This document shows positions 39,703 to 48,856 of a DNA stretch of 64,000 nt, in pieces. Every line of letters begins with the position of its first letter. Position 1 is the first letter of the stretch. A program made the position numbers and the translations under genes. Location of the stretch: the NCBI RefSeq assembly GCF_000024065.1, contig NC_013174.1, positions 62,001 through 126,000 on the forward strand, read 5' to 3'. The notes under the pieces were generated by a model. It was not told the DNA's origin, ran no database searches, and was given only the letters and a program-made list of their open reading frames with translations. The stretch comes from Jonesia denitrificans DSM 20603. GTDB taxonomy: Bacteria > Actinomycetota > Actinomycetes > Actinomycetales > Cellulomonadaceae.

Positions 39703-40947
39703 CTACCCCACAGGAGCAGCGGTGTCAGACGTGGGCGCATCGGGAAGAGGATCAAACCGTTGCGCCCACGACACCAGCCCCGCAGTTACGGCGAACACCG
39801 CCATGACAACACCACTGACCGCCAACACAACACGGCCATCAGCAACCGAACCCACTACGCCAAACACCGCGTAACCTACGGGCACAAACCCGAAACTCAC
39901 CGCATAGTCCAGCGATGACACCTTCCCAATATTGTCGCTATCCACCCGGGTTTGCAGCGCCGACCCCCACGCCACCCCGGACACTTCCAACCCAACCCCG
40001 GCAATAAACGAGGCCACTAACCACACCGGCACCACATCGGTCAGCGCCACCGCAACAAGCGGTACACAACTCAACCCCACCCACACAACACTTCCCGTCA
40101 CCAAATGGCGGGACATCTGCCACCGGGTGGCCCCCACACTGCCCGCAATGTACCCAGCCGCCAGACACGCAGCCATCCACGACCACACCCGATCCCCACT
40201 GATCTGGGCCACCACAACAGGCTGCACAACTCCACCAGCGCCACCTTGCAACGCCAAATACACGGCCCAAAAACCGATCATCACCGTAAACCACCTGGTG
40301 TGCCGGGCAAAACCCACAGCTTCCGCAAGGTCCCCACGAATACTGCGCACCGGTCGGGCCTGTTCCGTCACCGGAAGCATCGCGATGAACAACGCCCCCA
40401 CGCCTGCACACACCGCACTGACCGCCACACCGCTTGCCGCACCCCACTGGGCAGCGAACAGCCCCGCCACCACAGGACCAGCTAACATGCCCCCATTACG
40501 CCACGTTCGCACCAACGCGTTCGCACGGAAGTTGTTCTCCTTAGCCACAATGGCCGGCAACAACGAATACAGCGACGGGGCACCAAACGCAGAAATCAGC
40601 CCGGCAACCAACGCCAAAACATGAATGTAACCGGTCAACCCCGTCACCGGGATCACCGCAGCGATCAGCAACGACACAACCGCTGTGCCCAGCAACGTGG
40701 CGACCGCAACTGTTTTCTTGCGCCACCGGTCAGCAGCAACCCCACCCACCAACGCCACCACAACAGTCGGTAACGTTCGTGCCGCGAGGATCAAGCCCAA
40801 ACCTAAAAAGTCACTTGTCTTGCCCGCAACGAGCGCCACCGACACGGTAAACACCGCCGTGCTCAATGCCTGAAACCCCTGCGAGGCAGCAAGAAACCAC
40901 ACAGGCCTCATGCTTGTTGACGCAACCTGTGTGGTTTCTTGTTTCAC
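39703..40947 (-). CDS. MFS transporter
   Basis: 414 residues, twelve membrane segments, of the MFS_3/enterobactin-exporter-like group (loop motif GGVAADRWRKKTVAVATLLG). GTG 40947 has AAAGG seven bases upstream; ATG 40911 lacks a ribosome site. The first 20 codons contain a perfect 16-bp inverted repeat (40890-40905 / 40926-40941). Ten bases separate it from the QueC-like gene upstream on the same strand, so the two form an operon. Substrate unknown; a nucleoside-like product or precursor of the QueC-like enzyme would be a guess. Confidence 0.8.
   Translation of the reverse strand: MKQETTQVASTSMRPVWFLAASQGFQALSTAVFTVSVALVAGKTSDFLGLGLILAARTLPTVVVALVGGVAADRWRKKTVAVATLLGTAVVSLLIAAVIPVTGLTGYIHVLALVAGLISAFGAPSLYSLLPAIVAKENNFRANALVRTWRNGGMLAGPVVAGLFAAQWGAASGVAVSAVCAGVGALFIAMLPVTEQARPVRSIRGDLAEAVGFARHTRWFTVMIGFWAVYLALQGGAGGVVQPVVVAQISGDRVWSWMAACLAAGYIAGSVGATRWQMSRHLVTGSVVWVGLSCVPLVAVALTDVVPVWLVASFIAGVGLEVSGVAWGSALQTRVDSDNIGKVSSLDYAVSFGFVPVGYAVFGVVGSVADGRVVLAVSGVVMAVFAVTAGLVSWAQRFDPLPDAPTSDTAAPVG
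40890..40941. promoter_or_regulatory. Perfect 16-bp inverted repeat in the start of the MFS gene
   Basis: CAAGAAACCACACAGG (40890-40905) and CCTGTGTGGTTTCTTG (40926-40941) with a 20-base loop containing the internal ATG at 40911. In the mRNA this stem would begin two codons after the GTG and could control translation of the pump relative to the QueC-like gene. Confidence 0.7.
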
Positions 40948-40957
40948 TTCACGCCTT

Positions 40958-41683
40958 TCACAACTGGGCAGAACCTGCGAACCGGTTCTCGAGGTGTTCT
41001 TGTGGGTCGTGGAGGTAGGCCACGGGGTCCTGTTCGCCGATCACTGCGAAAGCACCACTCCGGTTGATGCAGGGCGCGCACTGACCGCAGTGTGTGCTCC
41101 CGCCAGCTGCACAACTCCATGTGCGGCCAAAGGGAACACCCAAGGTGATCCCTTTGTTGATCACATCGAACTTGCGAGTGTCAAGGTAGGGCGTGTGGAA
41201 CTCCACAGCAAAATCTTGACCTTCACATTCTCTGGTCACATCACTGAGTTTGTCGAAGTACTCACGGTGGTTGTCGGTGAAATGTGAGTCGTCTGCGTGC
41301 ACTGCATAGAACACCGAAGAAATGTCATTTTTGACTGCCCATGACGCAGTGAGGAGTAGCGCAATCGCGGACCCAAAGGGTTGCACGTCCTCACTTTTAC
41401 TCACTGGACCGGCCTCGGATGAACGCATCATTGCCATCCGCAAGAACTGTGGTTGTGGAAGGTGGTAGAACTCCTTCAGCGGTCCAGAGAAGTCGAAGAA
41501 GTGGTGTTCGACCTCAAGTTCAGCTGCGATTGCAGTAGCTGCGTCACGTTCATTCTGCGCCTCGGCTTCACCGAAGTTGTACGTGAGAGCGACCACTTCG
41601 TGTCCCTGCGCGAGCAGGTCATACAGCAAGGTGACTGAATCGGGTCCACCGGACAAAAGTAATGCGACTTTGTTTTTTGACAT
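40958..41683 (-). CDS. QueC-like 7-cyano-7-deazaguanine synthase homologue
   Basis: 241 residues of the PP-loop ATP pyrophosphatase fold: LLLSGGPDSVTLLYDL at the start and a C-terminal zinc-type motif TWSCAAGGSTHCGQCAPCINR (four Cys). QueC converts carboxydeazaguanine to preQ0. No queD, queE, queF or folE is nearby and the partner is an MFS pump, so a standalone role (nucleotide-analogue natural product, DNA modification, or a related amide/nitrile-forming reaction) is equally open. Sequence between the motifs is divergent from housekeeping QueC as I know it. Confidence 0.7.
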   Translation of the reverse strand: MSKNKVALLLSGGPDSVTLLYDLLAQGHEVVALTYNFGEAEAQNERDAATAIAAELEVEHHFFDFSGPLKEFYHLPQPQFLRMAMMRSSEAGPVSKSEDVQPFGSAIALLLTASWAVKNDISSVFYAVHADDSHFTDNHREYFDKLSDVTRECEGQDFAVEFHTPYLDTRKFDVINKGITLGVPFGRTWSCAAGGSTHCGQCAPCINRSGAFAVIGEQDPVAYLHDPQEHLENRFAGSAQL

Positions 41684-41726
41684 GACAGGAGAATAAGTGT
41701 GATTGAACTAACGCGGCAATACGTAG

Positions 41727-41755
41727 GAGGGTGAATTACCCATCTATTCACCCTC
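41727..41755. other. Hairpin upstream of the QueC-like gene
   Basis: GAGGGTGAAT (41727-41736) pairs perfectly with ATTCACCCTC (41746-41755). Lies 44 bases before the start at 41683, in the leader on the minus strand. No match to preQ1 riboswitch loops that I could see. The remainder of 41756-41989 shows no gene. Confidence 0.45.
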
Positions 41756-41989
41756 TTGTGCGTAGATGCAAGAAAAGGCCTCACCTTGCAGCACCTGTGA
41801 TGTGGCCAGGGAGAGAGGCGGTTGTGACCTGATGTGGAATGCGAATCGCCCACAGAGTGGTCGTCTGTGGTTGGCACCAGTGCGCTTCGTGAGCGTCAAT
41901 ATGGGGGTCACCCGACTCAGACGATAGCGCACATCACCGTGGACCTCTACTTCGACTGGGAAAGGAGGGCCAGAATTCAGCTCATTGCC

Positions 41990-42283
41990 TCAGGCATCCT
42001 CGCTGGAAGGGCGCGCCCACGGGCGACCAGTGGCGGTGCGTACTGAGTCAGGTGTGACCTCAAGAGTGTGGCGCATAATGTTGCCCTCATGAGAGACGCC
42101 CACATATGCATGATGAGTCATGTGACACCACGCAGGAAGGTCATAGACAGATGTGGGATCATCCGACACAACAACAAGACGCCCGCCCACCGGTAACTCG
42201 GCAAGGCGGGCACGAATCTTCACGAGCATCGTCACGCACCGGGCGCCCGTGGTATCAAACTCAACAGGACAATCCGCACCCAT
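41990..42283 (-). CDS. TusA/SirA-like sulfurtransferase-family protein
   Basis: About 97 residues from ATG 42283 (AGGA eight bases upstream). VEFDTTGARCVTMLVKIRARL aligns with the TusA start, where the active Cys of the CP-P motif corresponds to ARCVTM. GGRLVVVSDDPTSVYDLPAWCHMTHH is the typical second half. TusA-like proteins relay sulfur as a persulfide or regulate membrane transporters. The CPxP prolines are missing, so activity is uncertain; the second Cys (AWC) is conserved in a subgroup. Confidence 0.75.
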   Translation of the reverse strand: MGADCPVEFDTTGARCVTMLVKIRARLAELPVGGRLVVVSDDPTSVYDLPAWCHMTHHAYVGVSHEGNIMRHTLEVTPDSVRTATGRPWARPSSEDA

Positions 42284-42410
42284 GCCCACCATCCTAGGCG
42301 AACACCACACCACACACTGGGGGCAACCGCACCACTATCAGAGCCCATACGGTTGGCGCGCGAGACGACAAGAAACCCCCATCAGCGAGGGAACAAGTCC
42401 CCTGACAACG

Positions 42411-42788
42411 TCAGTCCCGATCAACCCGATCCCGAGCGCTCACACCCGGAAACAATCCAGCCTCCGCCATTTGCGCCCCCACCCAGTTGTGGGCAGCAAG
42501 GAACATCGCGCCAGCGGGAAGCAGTGCGCCAACAAATGGAAGGCCAGTCGACAAATAAAAATAGACCGCAAGCACACCCACAATGAACATGTGCCCAGGC
42601 CAGTGCTGAGCTAACACGACAGCAGCCGCGAACACGGGAACCCAGATATAGTTCGCGGCGCTCGCAGACGGCAACCCGTGCTGGTAAACGGTGATCGCGA
42701 TCGCCAAGATGATGCTCGATGCGGCCGCTAGCGCGGCGTGCGTGAACCAGTGGGGGAGAGGTTCTGGGGTGCCGGTGTGTGTGTCCAT
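42411..42788 (-). CDS. Small integral membrane protein
   Basis: About 125 residues from ATG 42788. Four hydrophobic segments: about 15-33 (ALAAASSIILAIAITVY), 45-60 (YIWVPVFAAAVVLAQHW), 63-80 and 82-98. The short C-terminal tail ends RDRVDRD. No family recognised. It lies between the TusA-like gene and a doubtful ORF, all leftward. Start uncertain: the frame opens at 42824, but neither start has a clear ribosome site. Confidence 0.5.
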   Translation of the reverse strand: MDTHTGTPEPLPHWFTHAALAAASSIILAIAITVYQHGLPSASAANYIWVPVFAAAVVLAQHWPGHMFIVGVLAVYFYLSTGLPFVGALLPAGAMFLAAHNWVGAQMAEAGLFPGVSARDRVDRD

Positions 42789-42918
42789 GACCCAAGCGTA
42801 AACCCAATAGTTTTTATTCGCCACCCCTTCGCGTGAAGACGTTGCAAGTAAAGGGCAAACGAGGTCTTTGAAGATATTGTTAAAACAATTTCCGATGCGC
42901 CCGGTGTGTGGCGTCGGA

Positions 42919-43143
42919 TCAGGGGTCGGCGGCGTGTCGGAACCATTCCATGCGCAGGTGTAATTTTACCAAAGCCATAACATTCTTTGGAGTATAATTT
43001 AAACCCAAGCGGTCGGTAGCGGTGAAAAACTCAGTACAAAGGTCCCACCCGGTAAAGGGGTCACCAACACTAGCCTCGATGTAAAGGCACACGTCTGCAC
43101 ACGCATCGTCACGATGTAGGGGGCGGGCAGCGTGCTTCCCCAC
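42919..43143 (-). CDS. Doubtful ORF of 74 codons
   Basis: MGKHAARPLHRDDACADVCL through to MEWFRHAADP. The 5' half has coding-like GC-rich third positions, the 3' half is AT-rich. No family, no ribosome site. It occupies the gap in front of the P-loop protein gene that must also hold that gene's promoter (a TATAATTT box at 42992 on the plus strand). A small palindrome ATTGTTAAAACAAT lies at 42876-42889. Kept only as a possible remnant. Confidence 0.25.
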   Translation of the reverse strand: MGKHAARPLHRDDACADVCLYIEASVGDPFTGWDLCTEFFTATDRLGLNYTPKNVMALVKLHLRMEWFRHAADP

Positions 43144-43197
43144 TAGGGGCCGAACGCATCCCGCGGACGGTCAAGTGCCATGCAAGAGGAGGATCTC

Positions 43198-45099
43198 GTG
43201 GAACTTCTGCTGTCAAAGGTGGACCTGCCACCAGCCGTCGAGGCGGCACTCAAAGCAGCTCCCAGCATCACCGTTCCCCGCACCCGCGCGGAACTGTACG
43301 AACTCTCTCTCGGACCAGACGGCGCCGACACCTTCGACGTGACATACCAAGTCCCCGATAACGGCGTGGTCACTGAGGCAACAGTTGTTCGTTGCAAAAA
43401 CGGTATCGCCGTAAACTACCCCGAAGACTACATTCGCCGCCGTGACCCCAACTGCATGCGGATCGCTGACGACCGCCCCACCGACAAGCCGCGGTTCAAA
43501 GACGTCCACGGCTACGACTTCGCCAGCGTCAAACAAGAAACCCTTGACTGGCTTGCCACCCAAGACCTCATCGTTGTTCCCTTCAAAGCAGGTGGCCTCA
43601 CCTACGGTTCGCTGTCCCTAGCGATCGTGCCTGCGAACACCGCATTCTTTGCGACCGCACTCGTTGACCTCCAAGGCTGGGTCAGCATCGAAGACGTTGA
43701 ACCCTTCAGCCCCCGCTCCATCATGTATGCGGCACCACCCTTCCGTCACACCCACTTTGACGGCAAACAAATCGTCGTCCACGACCGCACCGAAACGCTC
43801 CACGAAATCTTTGCCTACAACCTCTACCCAGGGCCGTCAGCAAAGAAAGGTGTCTTCTCTGCGCTCCTCGACATCGGTGAACAAGAAGGCTGGCTGACCG
43901 CACACGCATCATCCGTCCGGGTCACCACCCCCTACGACAACGAAACCGTCATCATGCACGAAGGTGCATCTGGTGGTGGAAAATCAGAAATGTGCCAAGA
44001 CATCCGCCGCCAACCTGACGGACGTATCCTCCTGGGCACCAACGTGGTCAGCAATGAGCCCTACTTCATCAACCTTGGTGAATCCTCACAGCTCGCACCC
44101 GTCACCGACGACATGACTTTGTGCCACATCTCCCTGCAAACAGGTAACGGCAAACTCACCGTTGCTGACGCAGAAGACGGCTGGTTCGTCCGCGTGGACA
44201 ACATGAAAACCTACGGAGAAGACCCCAACTTTGAGCGGGCGGTCATCCACCCCGACGAACCACTGGTGTTCTTCAATATCTCCGGTCTACCAGGTGCCAC
44301 CTGCCTTCCGTGGGAACACGAACCAGACTCCAACGGCAAACCATGCCCAAACCCGCGCGTGGTCATCCCCCGCCGAATGATCCACGACGTCGTGTCCGAA
44401 CCCACCGAAATTGACGTCCGTACCTTCGGTGCGCGTATGCCCGCGTGCACCCGCGACAACCCCACCTACGGGATCATGGGGATGATGCACATCGTCCCAC
44501 CAGCACTAGCCTGGCTGTGGCGTCTCATTGCACCACGCGGAGACAAAAACCCCTCCATTGGTGAGTCAGCAGAACAAACAGACAAGCTCGCCCACGGTGG
44601 CCTCGTCTCCGAAGGTGTCGGTTCCTACTGGCCGTTCTCCACTGGTACCAAAGTTGCCGCAGCGAACCTGCTCCTCAAGCAACTCATGGACGCCGACCGC
44701 ACCCGCTACGTGCTGACCCCCAACCAGCACATCGGTGCCTACAAAGTGGGGTTCACCGCGGAATGGCTTACCCGTGAATACCTGGCACGTCGCGGCGGCG
44801 GAAAGATCCGTCAAGAACAACTCACACCAGCCCGGTGTGCACTGTTCGGGTACGCCCTCAAAGAAGTCAAGATCGACGGACAACTGATCCGTCCCACCTT
44901 CCTCCAACCTGAAAACCAATCACAAGTTGGGTTCGAAGCGTACGACGCTGGAGCGAAAATCCTCACCGACTTCTTCAAAGCAGAACTCGCGCAATTCCTC
45001 ACCGATGACCTTGACCCACTGGGCCGCGCCATCATCGAGGTGTGCATGAAGGACGGAAGCCTTGAGGACTACGAAGCGTTGACCTCGACCTACCTGTAA
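43198..45099 (+). CDS. PEPCK-like P-loop protein, DUF4914 family
   Basis: 633 residues from the GTG at 43198, chosen because AGGAGG lies five bases before it; the ATG at 43180 has no ribosome site. Kinase-1a/P-loop HEGASGGGKSEMCQDIRR at about residue 263, as in ATP-type phosphoenolpyruvate carboxykinases. Other long conserved blocks are FNISGLPGATCLPWEHEPDSNG, RMIHDVVSEPTEIDVRTFGARMPACTRDNPTYG and YVLTPNQHIGAYKVGF. Overall it fits DUF4914, a cytoplasmic family of unknown substrate. It stands alone between terminators, so context gives no pathway. Confidence 0.75.
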   Translation: MELLLSKVDLPPAVEAALKAAPSITVPRTRAELYELSLGPDGADTFDVTYQVPDNGVVTEATVVRCKNGIAVNYPEDYIRRRDPNCMRIADDRPTDKPRFKDVHGYDFASVKQETLDWLATQDLIVVPFKAGGLTYGSLSLAIVPANTAFFATALVDLQGWVSIEDVEPFSPRSIMYAAPPFRHTHFDGKQIVVHDRTETLHEIFAYNLYPGPSAKKGVFSALLDIGEQEGWLTAHASSVRVTTPYDNETVIMHEGASGGGKSEMCQDIRRQPDGRILLGTNVVSNEPYFINLGESSQLAPVTDDMTLCHISLQTGNGKLTVADAEDGWFVRVDNMKTYGEDPNFERAVIHPDEPLVFFNISGLPGATCLPWEHEPDSNGKPCPNPRVVIPRRMIHDVVSEPTEIDVRTFGARMPACTRDNPTYGIMGMMHIVPPALAWLWRLIAPRGDKNPSIGESAEQTDKLAHGGLVSEGVGSYWPFSTGTKVAAANLLLKQLMDADRTRYVLTPNQHIGAYKVGFTAEWLTREYLARRGGGKIRQEQLTPARCALFGYALKEVKIDGQLIRPTFLQPENQSQVGFEAYDAGAKILTDFFKAELAQFLTDDLDPLGRAIIEVCMKDGSLEDYEALTSTYL

Positions 45100-45147
45100 C
45101 ACCTCATGCACGTGGGGGGACGCACGCGCGTCCCCCACCTTGCCTGG

Positions 45148-45194
45148 ACACAACGGGCGCTCAGGTCTCTCCAGGACCTGGGCGCCCGTTGTGT
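45148..45194. terminator. Intrinsic terminator
   Basis: 20-base arms (ACACAACGGGCGCTCAGGTC / GACCTGGGCGCCCGTTGTGT) with one mismatch and a seven-base loop, 48 bases past the DUF4914-type gene. T-tail is weak (GTGTGCCC), as often in GC-rich actinobacteria. Confidence 0.75.
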
Positions 45195-45266
45195 GCCCAC
45201 CGACCACATGAATGCAACGGATGCACCCAATGGCACGTGTCAGTGCGGCACGCAACAATGGGGATC

Positions 45267-47636
45267 ATGACAGCTCCCTCCACCAGCACGACTCACCCCG
45301 CTGACAGTCACGACATGATCCGCGTGCGCGGGGCCCGGGAAAATAACCTCAACGATGTCAGTGTGGACATCCCCAAACGCCGCCTGACCGTGCTGACAGG
45401 CGTATCCGGGTCAGGAAAATCTTCTCTCGTGTTCGGCACAATCGCCGCCGAATCACAGCGCCTCATCAACGAAACCTACTCAGCGTTCATCCAGGGGTTC
45501 ATGCCGAACCTGTCCCGACCAGACGTGGACCACCTTGATGGGCTCACCACCGCGATCCTCGTCGACCAAGAACGGCTCGTCGCGAACTCTCGCTCTACTG
45601 TGGGCACAGTCACTGACGCCCACGCACTGTTGCGTACCTTGTTCTCACGTATCGCTGAACCTCACATTGGCTCATCCCAGGCATACTCCTTCAATGTGCC
45701 ATCCGTGGAAGCATCCGGCGCTGTCACCGTCCACCGGGGGAACAAAGTCCGCGAAAAACAAACATACTCCGTCGTGGGTGGCATGTGCCCCCGGTGTGAG
45801 GGGATCGGAAAAGTCAACGATATTGACCTCGCTCAGGTGTTCGACGCCTCCAAGTCACTGGCACAAGGCGCGATCACTGTCCCCGGGTATACACCTGATG
45901 GGTGGTATGTGCGACTGTTCAGCGAATCTGGTTTTCTCGACCCCAACAAACCTATTGAGAAGTACACCAAGCGCGAACTGCATGATTTCCTCTACAAAGA
46001 ACCCACGAAGGTGCCAGTTGGGGGCGCCAACATGACGTACGAAGGGCTCATTCCCAAAATCCAAAAATCGATGCTGTCCAAAGACCCCGACGCCATGCAA
46101 CCTCACATCCGCGCCTTCGTTGAACGCGCTGTCACGTTCACCCAATGCCCTGACTGTGAGGGCACACGGTTGGCACAACCTGCTCGTGAATCGCGGATCG
46201 CTGGGAAGAACATTGCTGATGTCTGCGCACTGCAAATCACTGACCTGAGGGAATGGCTCAACCAGATTGATGATGCGGGGGTTGCTCCGCTCGTGACTAC
46301 ACTGGCAGCCACCCTGGATTCCTTTGTCACTATTGGTTTGGGGTACCTGTCGCTTGACCGGCCTTCAGGGACGCTGTCAGGTGGGGAAGCTCAACGCACC
46401 AAAATGGTGCGTCACCTCGGCTCAGCGCTCACCGATGTGACGTACGTGTTTGACGAACCAAGCACTGGGCTCCACCCCCATGACATAAGCCGTATGAATG
46501 ACTTGCTTCTTCAGCTACGCGACAAAGGCAACACCGTTCTTGTTGTTGAGCATAAACCCGAAGTCATCATGATTGCTGACCACATCATTGACCTTGGACC
46601 AGGTGCAGGAAGCCGCGGAGGGACCATCACCTACCAGGGGGATGTGGCGGGGCTCCAGGCCAGTGACACTGTCACTGGCCACCACCTGGGGGACCGGGTG
46701 CAGGTGAAACCCACAGTCCGCGAACCCAGCGGGGTGCTGGAGGTGCGGGGCGCATCGGCACACAACGTCAACAACGTCGATGTGGACATCCCTTTGGGGG
46801 TCCTGGTTGCTGTGACTGGGGTGGCTGGGTCGGGGAAGTCGTCACTGATCCACAGTTCGGTTGTCCCACGGGAGGGCGTTGTTGCTGTGGATCAATCCCC
46901 GATTCGCGGGTCACGGCGTTCCAACCCGGCCACCTACACCGGGTTACTGGACCCGATTCGCAAAGCGTTCGCCAAGGAAAACGGTGTAAAGCCCGCGTTA
47001 TTCTCTGCGAATTCGCAAGGAGCGTGCCCAGTGTGCCAAGGAGCAGGGGTAACCTTCACCGATTTAGGTGTGATGGCATCTGTGGCCACGACCTGCGTGG
47101 AATGTGAGGGCCGCCGCTTCCGCTCGGATGTCCTGGAGTACACCCTGGCAGGTTGTTCCATTGCCGATGTGCTCGCTCTACCCGCTGAGGAAGCGTCCCG
47201 TTTCTTCACTGACGATGCGCCCAATCCAGCAGCAGCGCGGATCCTGCGCCGGCTGGTCGATGTTGGGTTAGGGTACATCACGCTAGGGCAGCCATTGACC
47301 ACCTTGTCCGGTGGGGAACGGCAACGCCTGAAACTTGCCACCCACATGGGTGGACAAGGAGATGTGTATATCCTCGACGAACCCACCACCGGGCTTCACC
47401 TCGCAGACGTCCACCATCTGCTGACACTGCTAGACCGACTCGTTGATTCGGGGAAATCGGTGATTGTCATCGAACATCACCAAGCGGTGATGGCACACGC
47501 TGACTGGATCATCGATATGGGGCCAGGTGCAGGACACGACGGCGGACAAGTTGTCTTCCAAGGAACGCCTGCAACCCTTGTGGCACAAGCCTCGACCGTG
47601 ACTGGTCAACACCTCGCCGAGTATGTTGGACAGTAA
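45267..47636 (+). CDS. UvrA2-like ABC ATPase (excinuclease subunit A paralogue)
   Basis: 789 residues from ATG 45267. Two UvrA-type ATPase halves: Walker A GVSGSGKSSLVFGTI with signature LSGGEAQRTKMVRHLG and DEPSTGLHP; second Walker A GVAGSGKSSLIHSSV with LSGGERQRLKLATHMG and DEPTTGLHLAD. Zinc modules CPRCEGIGK, CPDCEGTR, CPVCQGAG and CVECEGRR. It is shorter than repair UvrA (~950 residues) because the UvrB-binding region is reduced, which marks the class of drug-resistance paralogues (DrrC and relatives) that free DNA from intercalators or act in damage tolerance. Confidence 0.85.
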   Translation: MTAPSTSTTHPADSHDMIRVRGARENNLNDVSVDIPKRRLTVLTGVSGSGKSSLVFGTIAAESQRLINETYSAFIQGFMPNLSRPDVDHLDGLTTAILVDQERLVANSRSTVGTVTDAHALLRTLFSRIAEPHIGSSQAYSFNVPSVEASGAVTVHRGNKVREKQTYSVVGGMCPRCEGIGKVNDIDLAQVFDASKSLAQGAITVPGYTPDGWYVRLFSESGFLDPNKPIEKYTKRELHDFLYKEPTKVPVGGANMTYEGLIPKIQKSMLSKDPDAMQPHIRAFVERAVTFTQCPDCEGTRLAQPARESRIAGKNIADVCALQITDLREWLNQIDDAGVAPLVTTLAATLDSFVTIGLGYLSLDRPSGTLSGGEAQRTKMVRHLGSALTDVTYVFDEPSTGLHPHDISRMNDLLLQLRDKGNTVLVVEHKPEVIMIADHIIDLGPGAGSRGGTITYQGDVAGLQASDTVTGHHLGDRVQVKPTVREPSGVLEVRGASAHNVNNVDVDIPLGVLVAVTGVAGSGKSSLIHSSVVPREGVVAVDQSPIRGSRRSNPATYTGLLDPIRKAFAKENGVKPALFSANSQGACPVCQGAGVTFTDLGVMASVATTCVECEGRRFRSDVLEYTLAGCSIADVLALPAEEASRFFTDDAPNPAAARILRRLVDVGLGYITLGQPLTTLSGGERQRLKLATHMGGQGDVYILDEPTTGLHLADVHHLLTLLDRLVDSGKSVIVIEHHQAVMAHADWIIDMGPGAGHDGGQVVFQGTPATLVAQASTVTGQHLAEYVGQ

Positions 47637-47662
47637 CAGATTCACCTGCGAAAGGATTCACC

Positions 47663-48499
47663 ATGTCCGTTGTTGTCACCGGAGCGACCGGGCACCTTGG
47701 CCGTCTTGTTCTTGACTCCTTGCTTGACCACGGAATCGTGCCCAGCGACATCACTGCGCTTGGACGGCGCACAGACACCCTTGAGTCATACGCGACCGCT
47801 GGTGTCCGGGTTGCCACAGCTGACTACGACGATCCAGCTACTTTTGACGGTGTGTTCGACGGTGCTGACGCCGTCTTACTCATCTCTAGTTCAGCCATAG
47901 GGCAGCGAGTCGGCCACCACAGCACAGTGCTCAACGCCGCGAAAGCGCAAGGGGCGGGTCGTATCGTGTACACAAGTGCTTTTCCCGGTCTTGTGGTCTC
48001 CCCTGAGCACGAAGCAACCGAAACGATCATCAAAGAACAAGGACTGCCGTTCACGATTCTGCGTAACGCGTGGTACATCGAGAATTACAGTGGTTTGGTT
48101 GAGCAAGCACGCACGAGCGGAGGCATCATCGGGGCGGCAGGGGACGGACGCGTGGCAGGAGCAACCCGCGCCGACTTGGCTCAGGCCGCAGCAACCGTGT
48201 TGACAACCTCTGGACACGAAGGTGCCACCTATGGGCTCACCGGCGACACCGCATTCACGTACTCGGAGTTGGCGCAGGTCATTGGTGACCTGGTTGGACG
48301 GGAAGTCACCTACACGGACATGCCGACAGATGATTACGCGAAAGCGTTAGAGAGTATGGGGCTGGACTCGGGGACCGCAGGTTTCCTTGCCGCCGCAGAC
48401 CAGAACATCCGCGATGGGCTCATGGCCGAGGTCACCTCAGACTTGAGCGATCTCCTTGGACGGCCCACCCAGTCACTGAAGCAGGGGTTGAGCGCCTAG
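47663..48499 (+). CDS. NAD(P)H-binding quinone oxidoreductase-like SDR (QOR2/YtfG type)
   Basis: 278 residues of the atypical SDR/NmrA-like group. Nucleotide motif VVVTGATGHLGRLVLDSLL, VLLISSSAIGQRVGHH, VYTSAFPG and TILRNAWYIENY match QOR2. Reduces quinones or acts as a redox sensor in the cytoplasm. Follows the UvrA2-like gene by 26 bases with its own GAAAGGA ribosome site, so co-transcription is likely. Confidence 0.85.
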   Translation: MSVVVTGATGHLGRLVLDSLLDHGIVPSDITALGRRTDTLESYATAGVRVATADYDDPATFDGVFDGADAVLLISSSAIGQRVGHHSTVLNAAKAQGAGRIVYTSAFPGLVVSPEHEATETIIKEQGLPFTILRNAWYIENYSGLVEQARTSGGIIGAAGDGRVAGATRADLAQAAATVLTTSGHEGATYGLTGDTAFTYSELAQVIGDLVGREVTYTDMPTDDYAKALESMGLDSGTAGFLAAADQNIRDGLMAEVTSDLSDLLGRPTQSLKQGLSA

Positions 48500-48521
48500 C
48501 GGGCGGTTGGTTCGCTCAAGA

Positions 48522-48770
48522 TCACTGTTTTTCAGGGTCGTTCACGGGACGTTCAATAACGTATGTTGACCCATCAGGTGCAGTGATTCGGACCAACTGG
48601 GTGCGCAAGTCAGTTTCACGTTGGCGTTCAGCATCTGTGTCAGGTCGGCTAGGTTTCGTGGGGTCACTGACCTGGGCTGGGCCAAAGATGGGAAGTAAAC
48701 CTTCAGTGAATCGTAGGCCGCGTGATTTTCGTGGTTGTTGATGTCCTGTTGTGCGGCCTAACCGGGCCAT
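48522..48770 (-). CDS. Small hypothetical protein
   Basis: 82 residues, MARLGRTTGHQQPRKSRGL to ERPVNDPEKQ. AAGGAG lies eight bases before the ATG at 48770, which supports expression. Basic N-terminus, then FTEGLLPIFGPAQVSD, and a short beta-type end (LVRITAPDGSTYVIERP). No signal peptide, membrane segment or known domain. Confidence 0.6.
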   Translation of the reverse strand: MARLGRTTGHQQPRKSRGLRFTEGLLPIFGPAQVSDPTKPSRPDTDAERQRETDLRTQLVRITAPDGSTYVIERPVNDPEKQ

Positions 48771-48856
48771 ATTTGCTGCTCCTTGTGTGGTCGATTTGTT
48801 GTGGTGAGTCTATCTGCCACAACAATGATGTGAGCAGAGTTTTTGTTCCGGCGGTA

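Noticed and set aside
41684-41760. Possible preQ1 riboswitch before the QueC-like gene
   Set aside because: There is a clean hairpin, but the conserved preQ1 loop and A-rich tail are absent.
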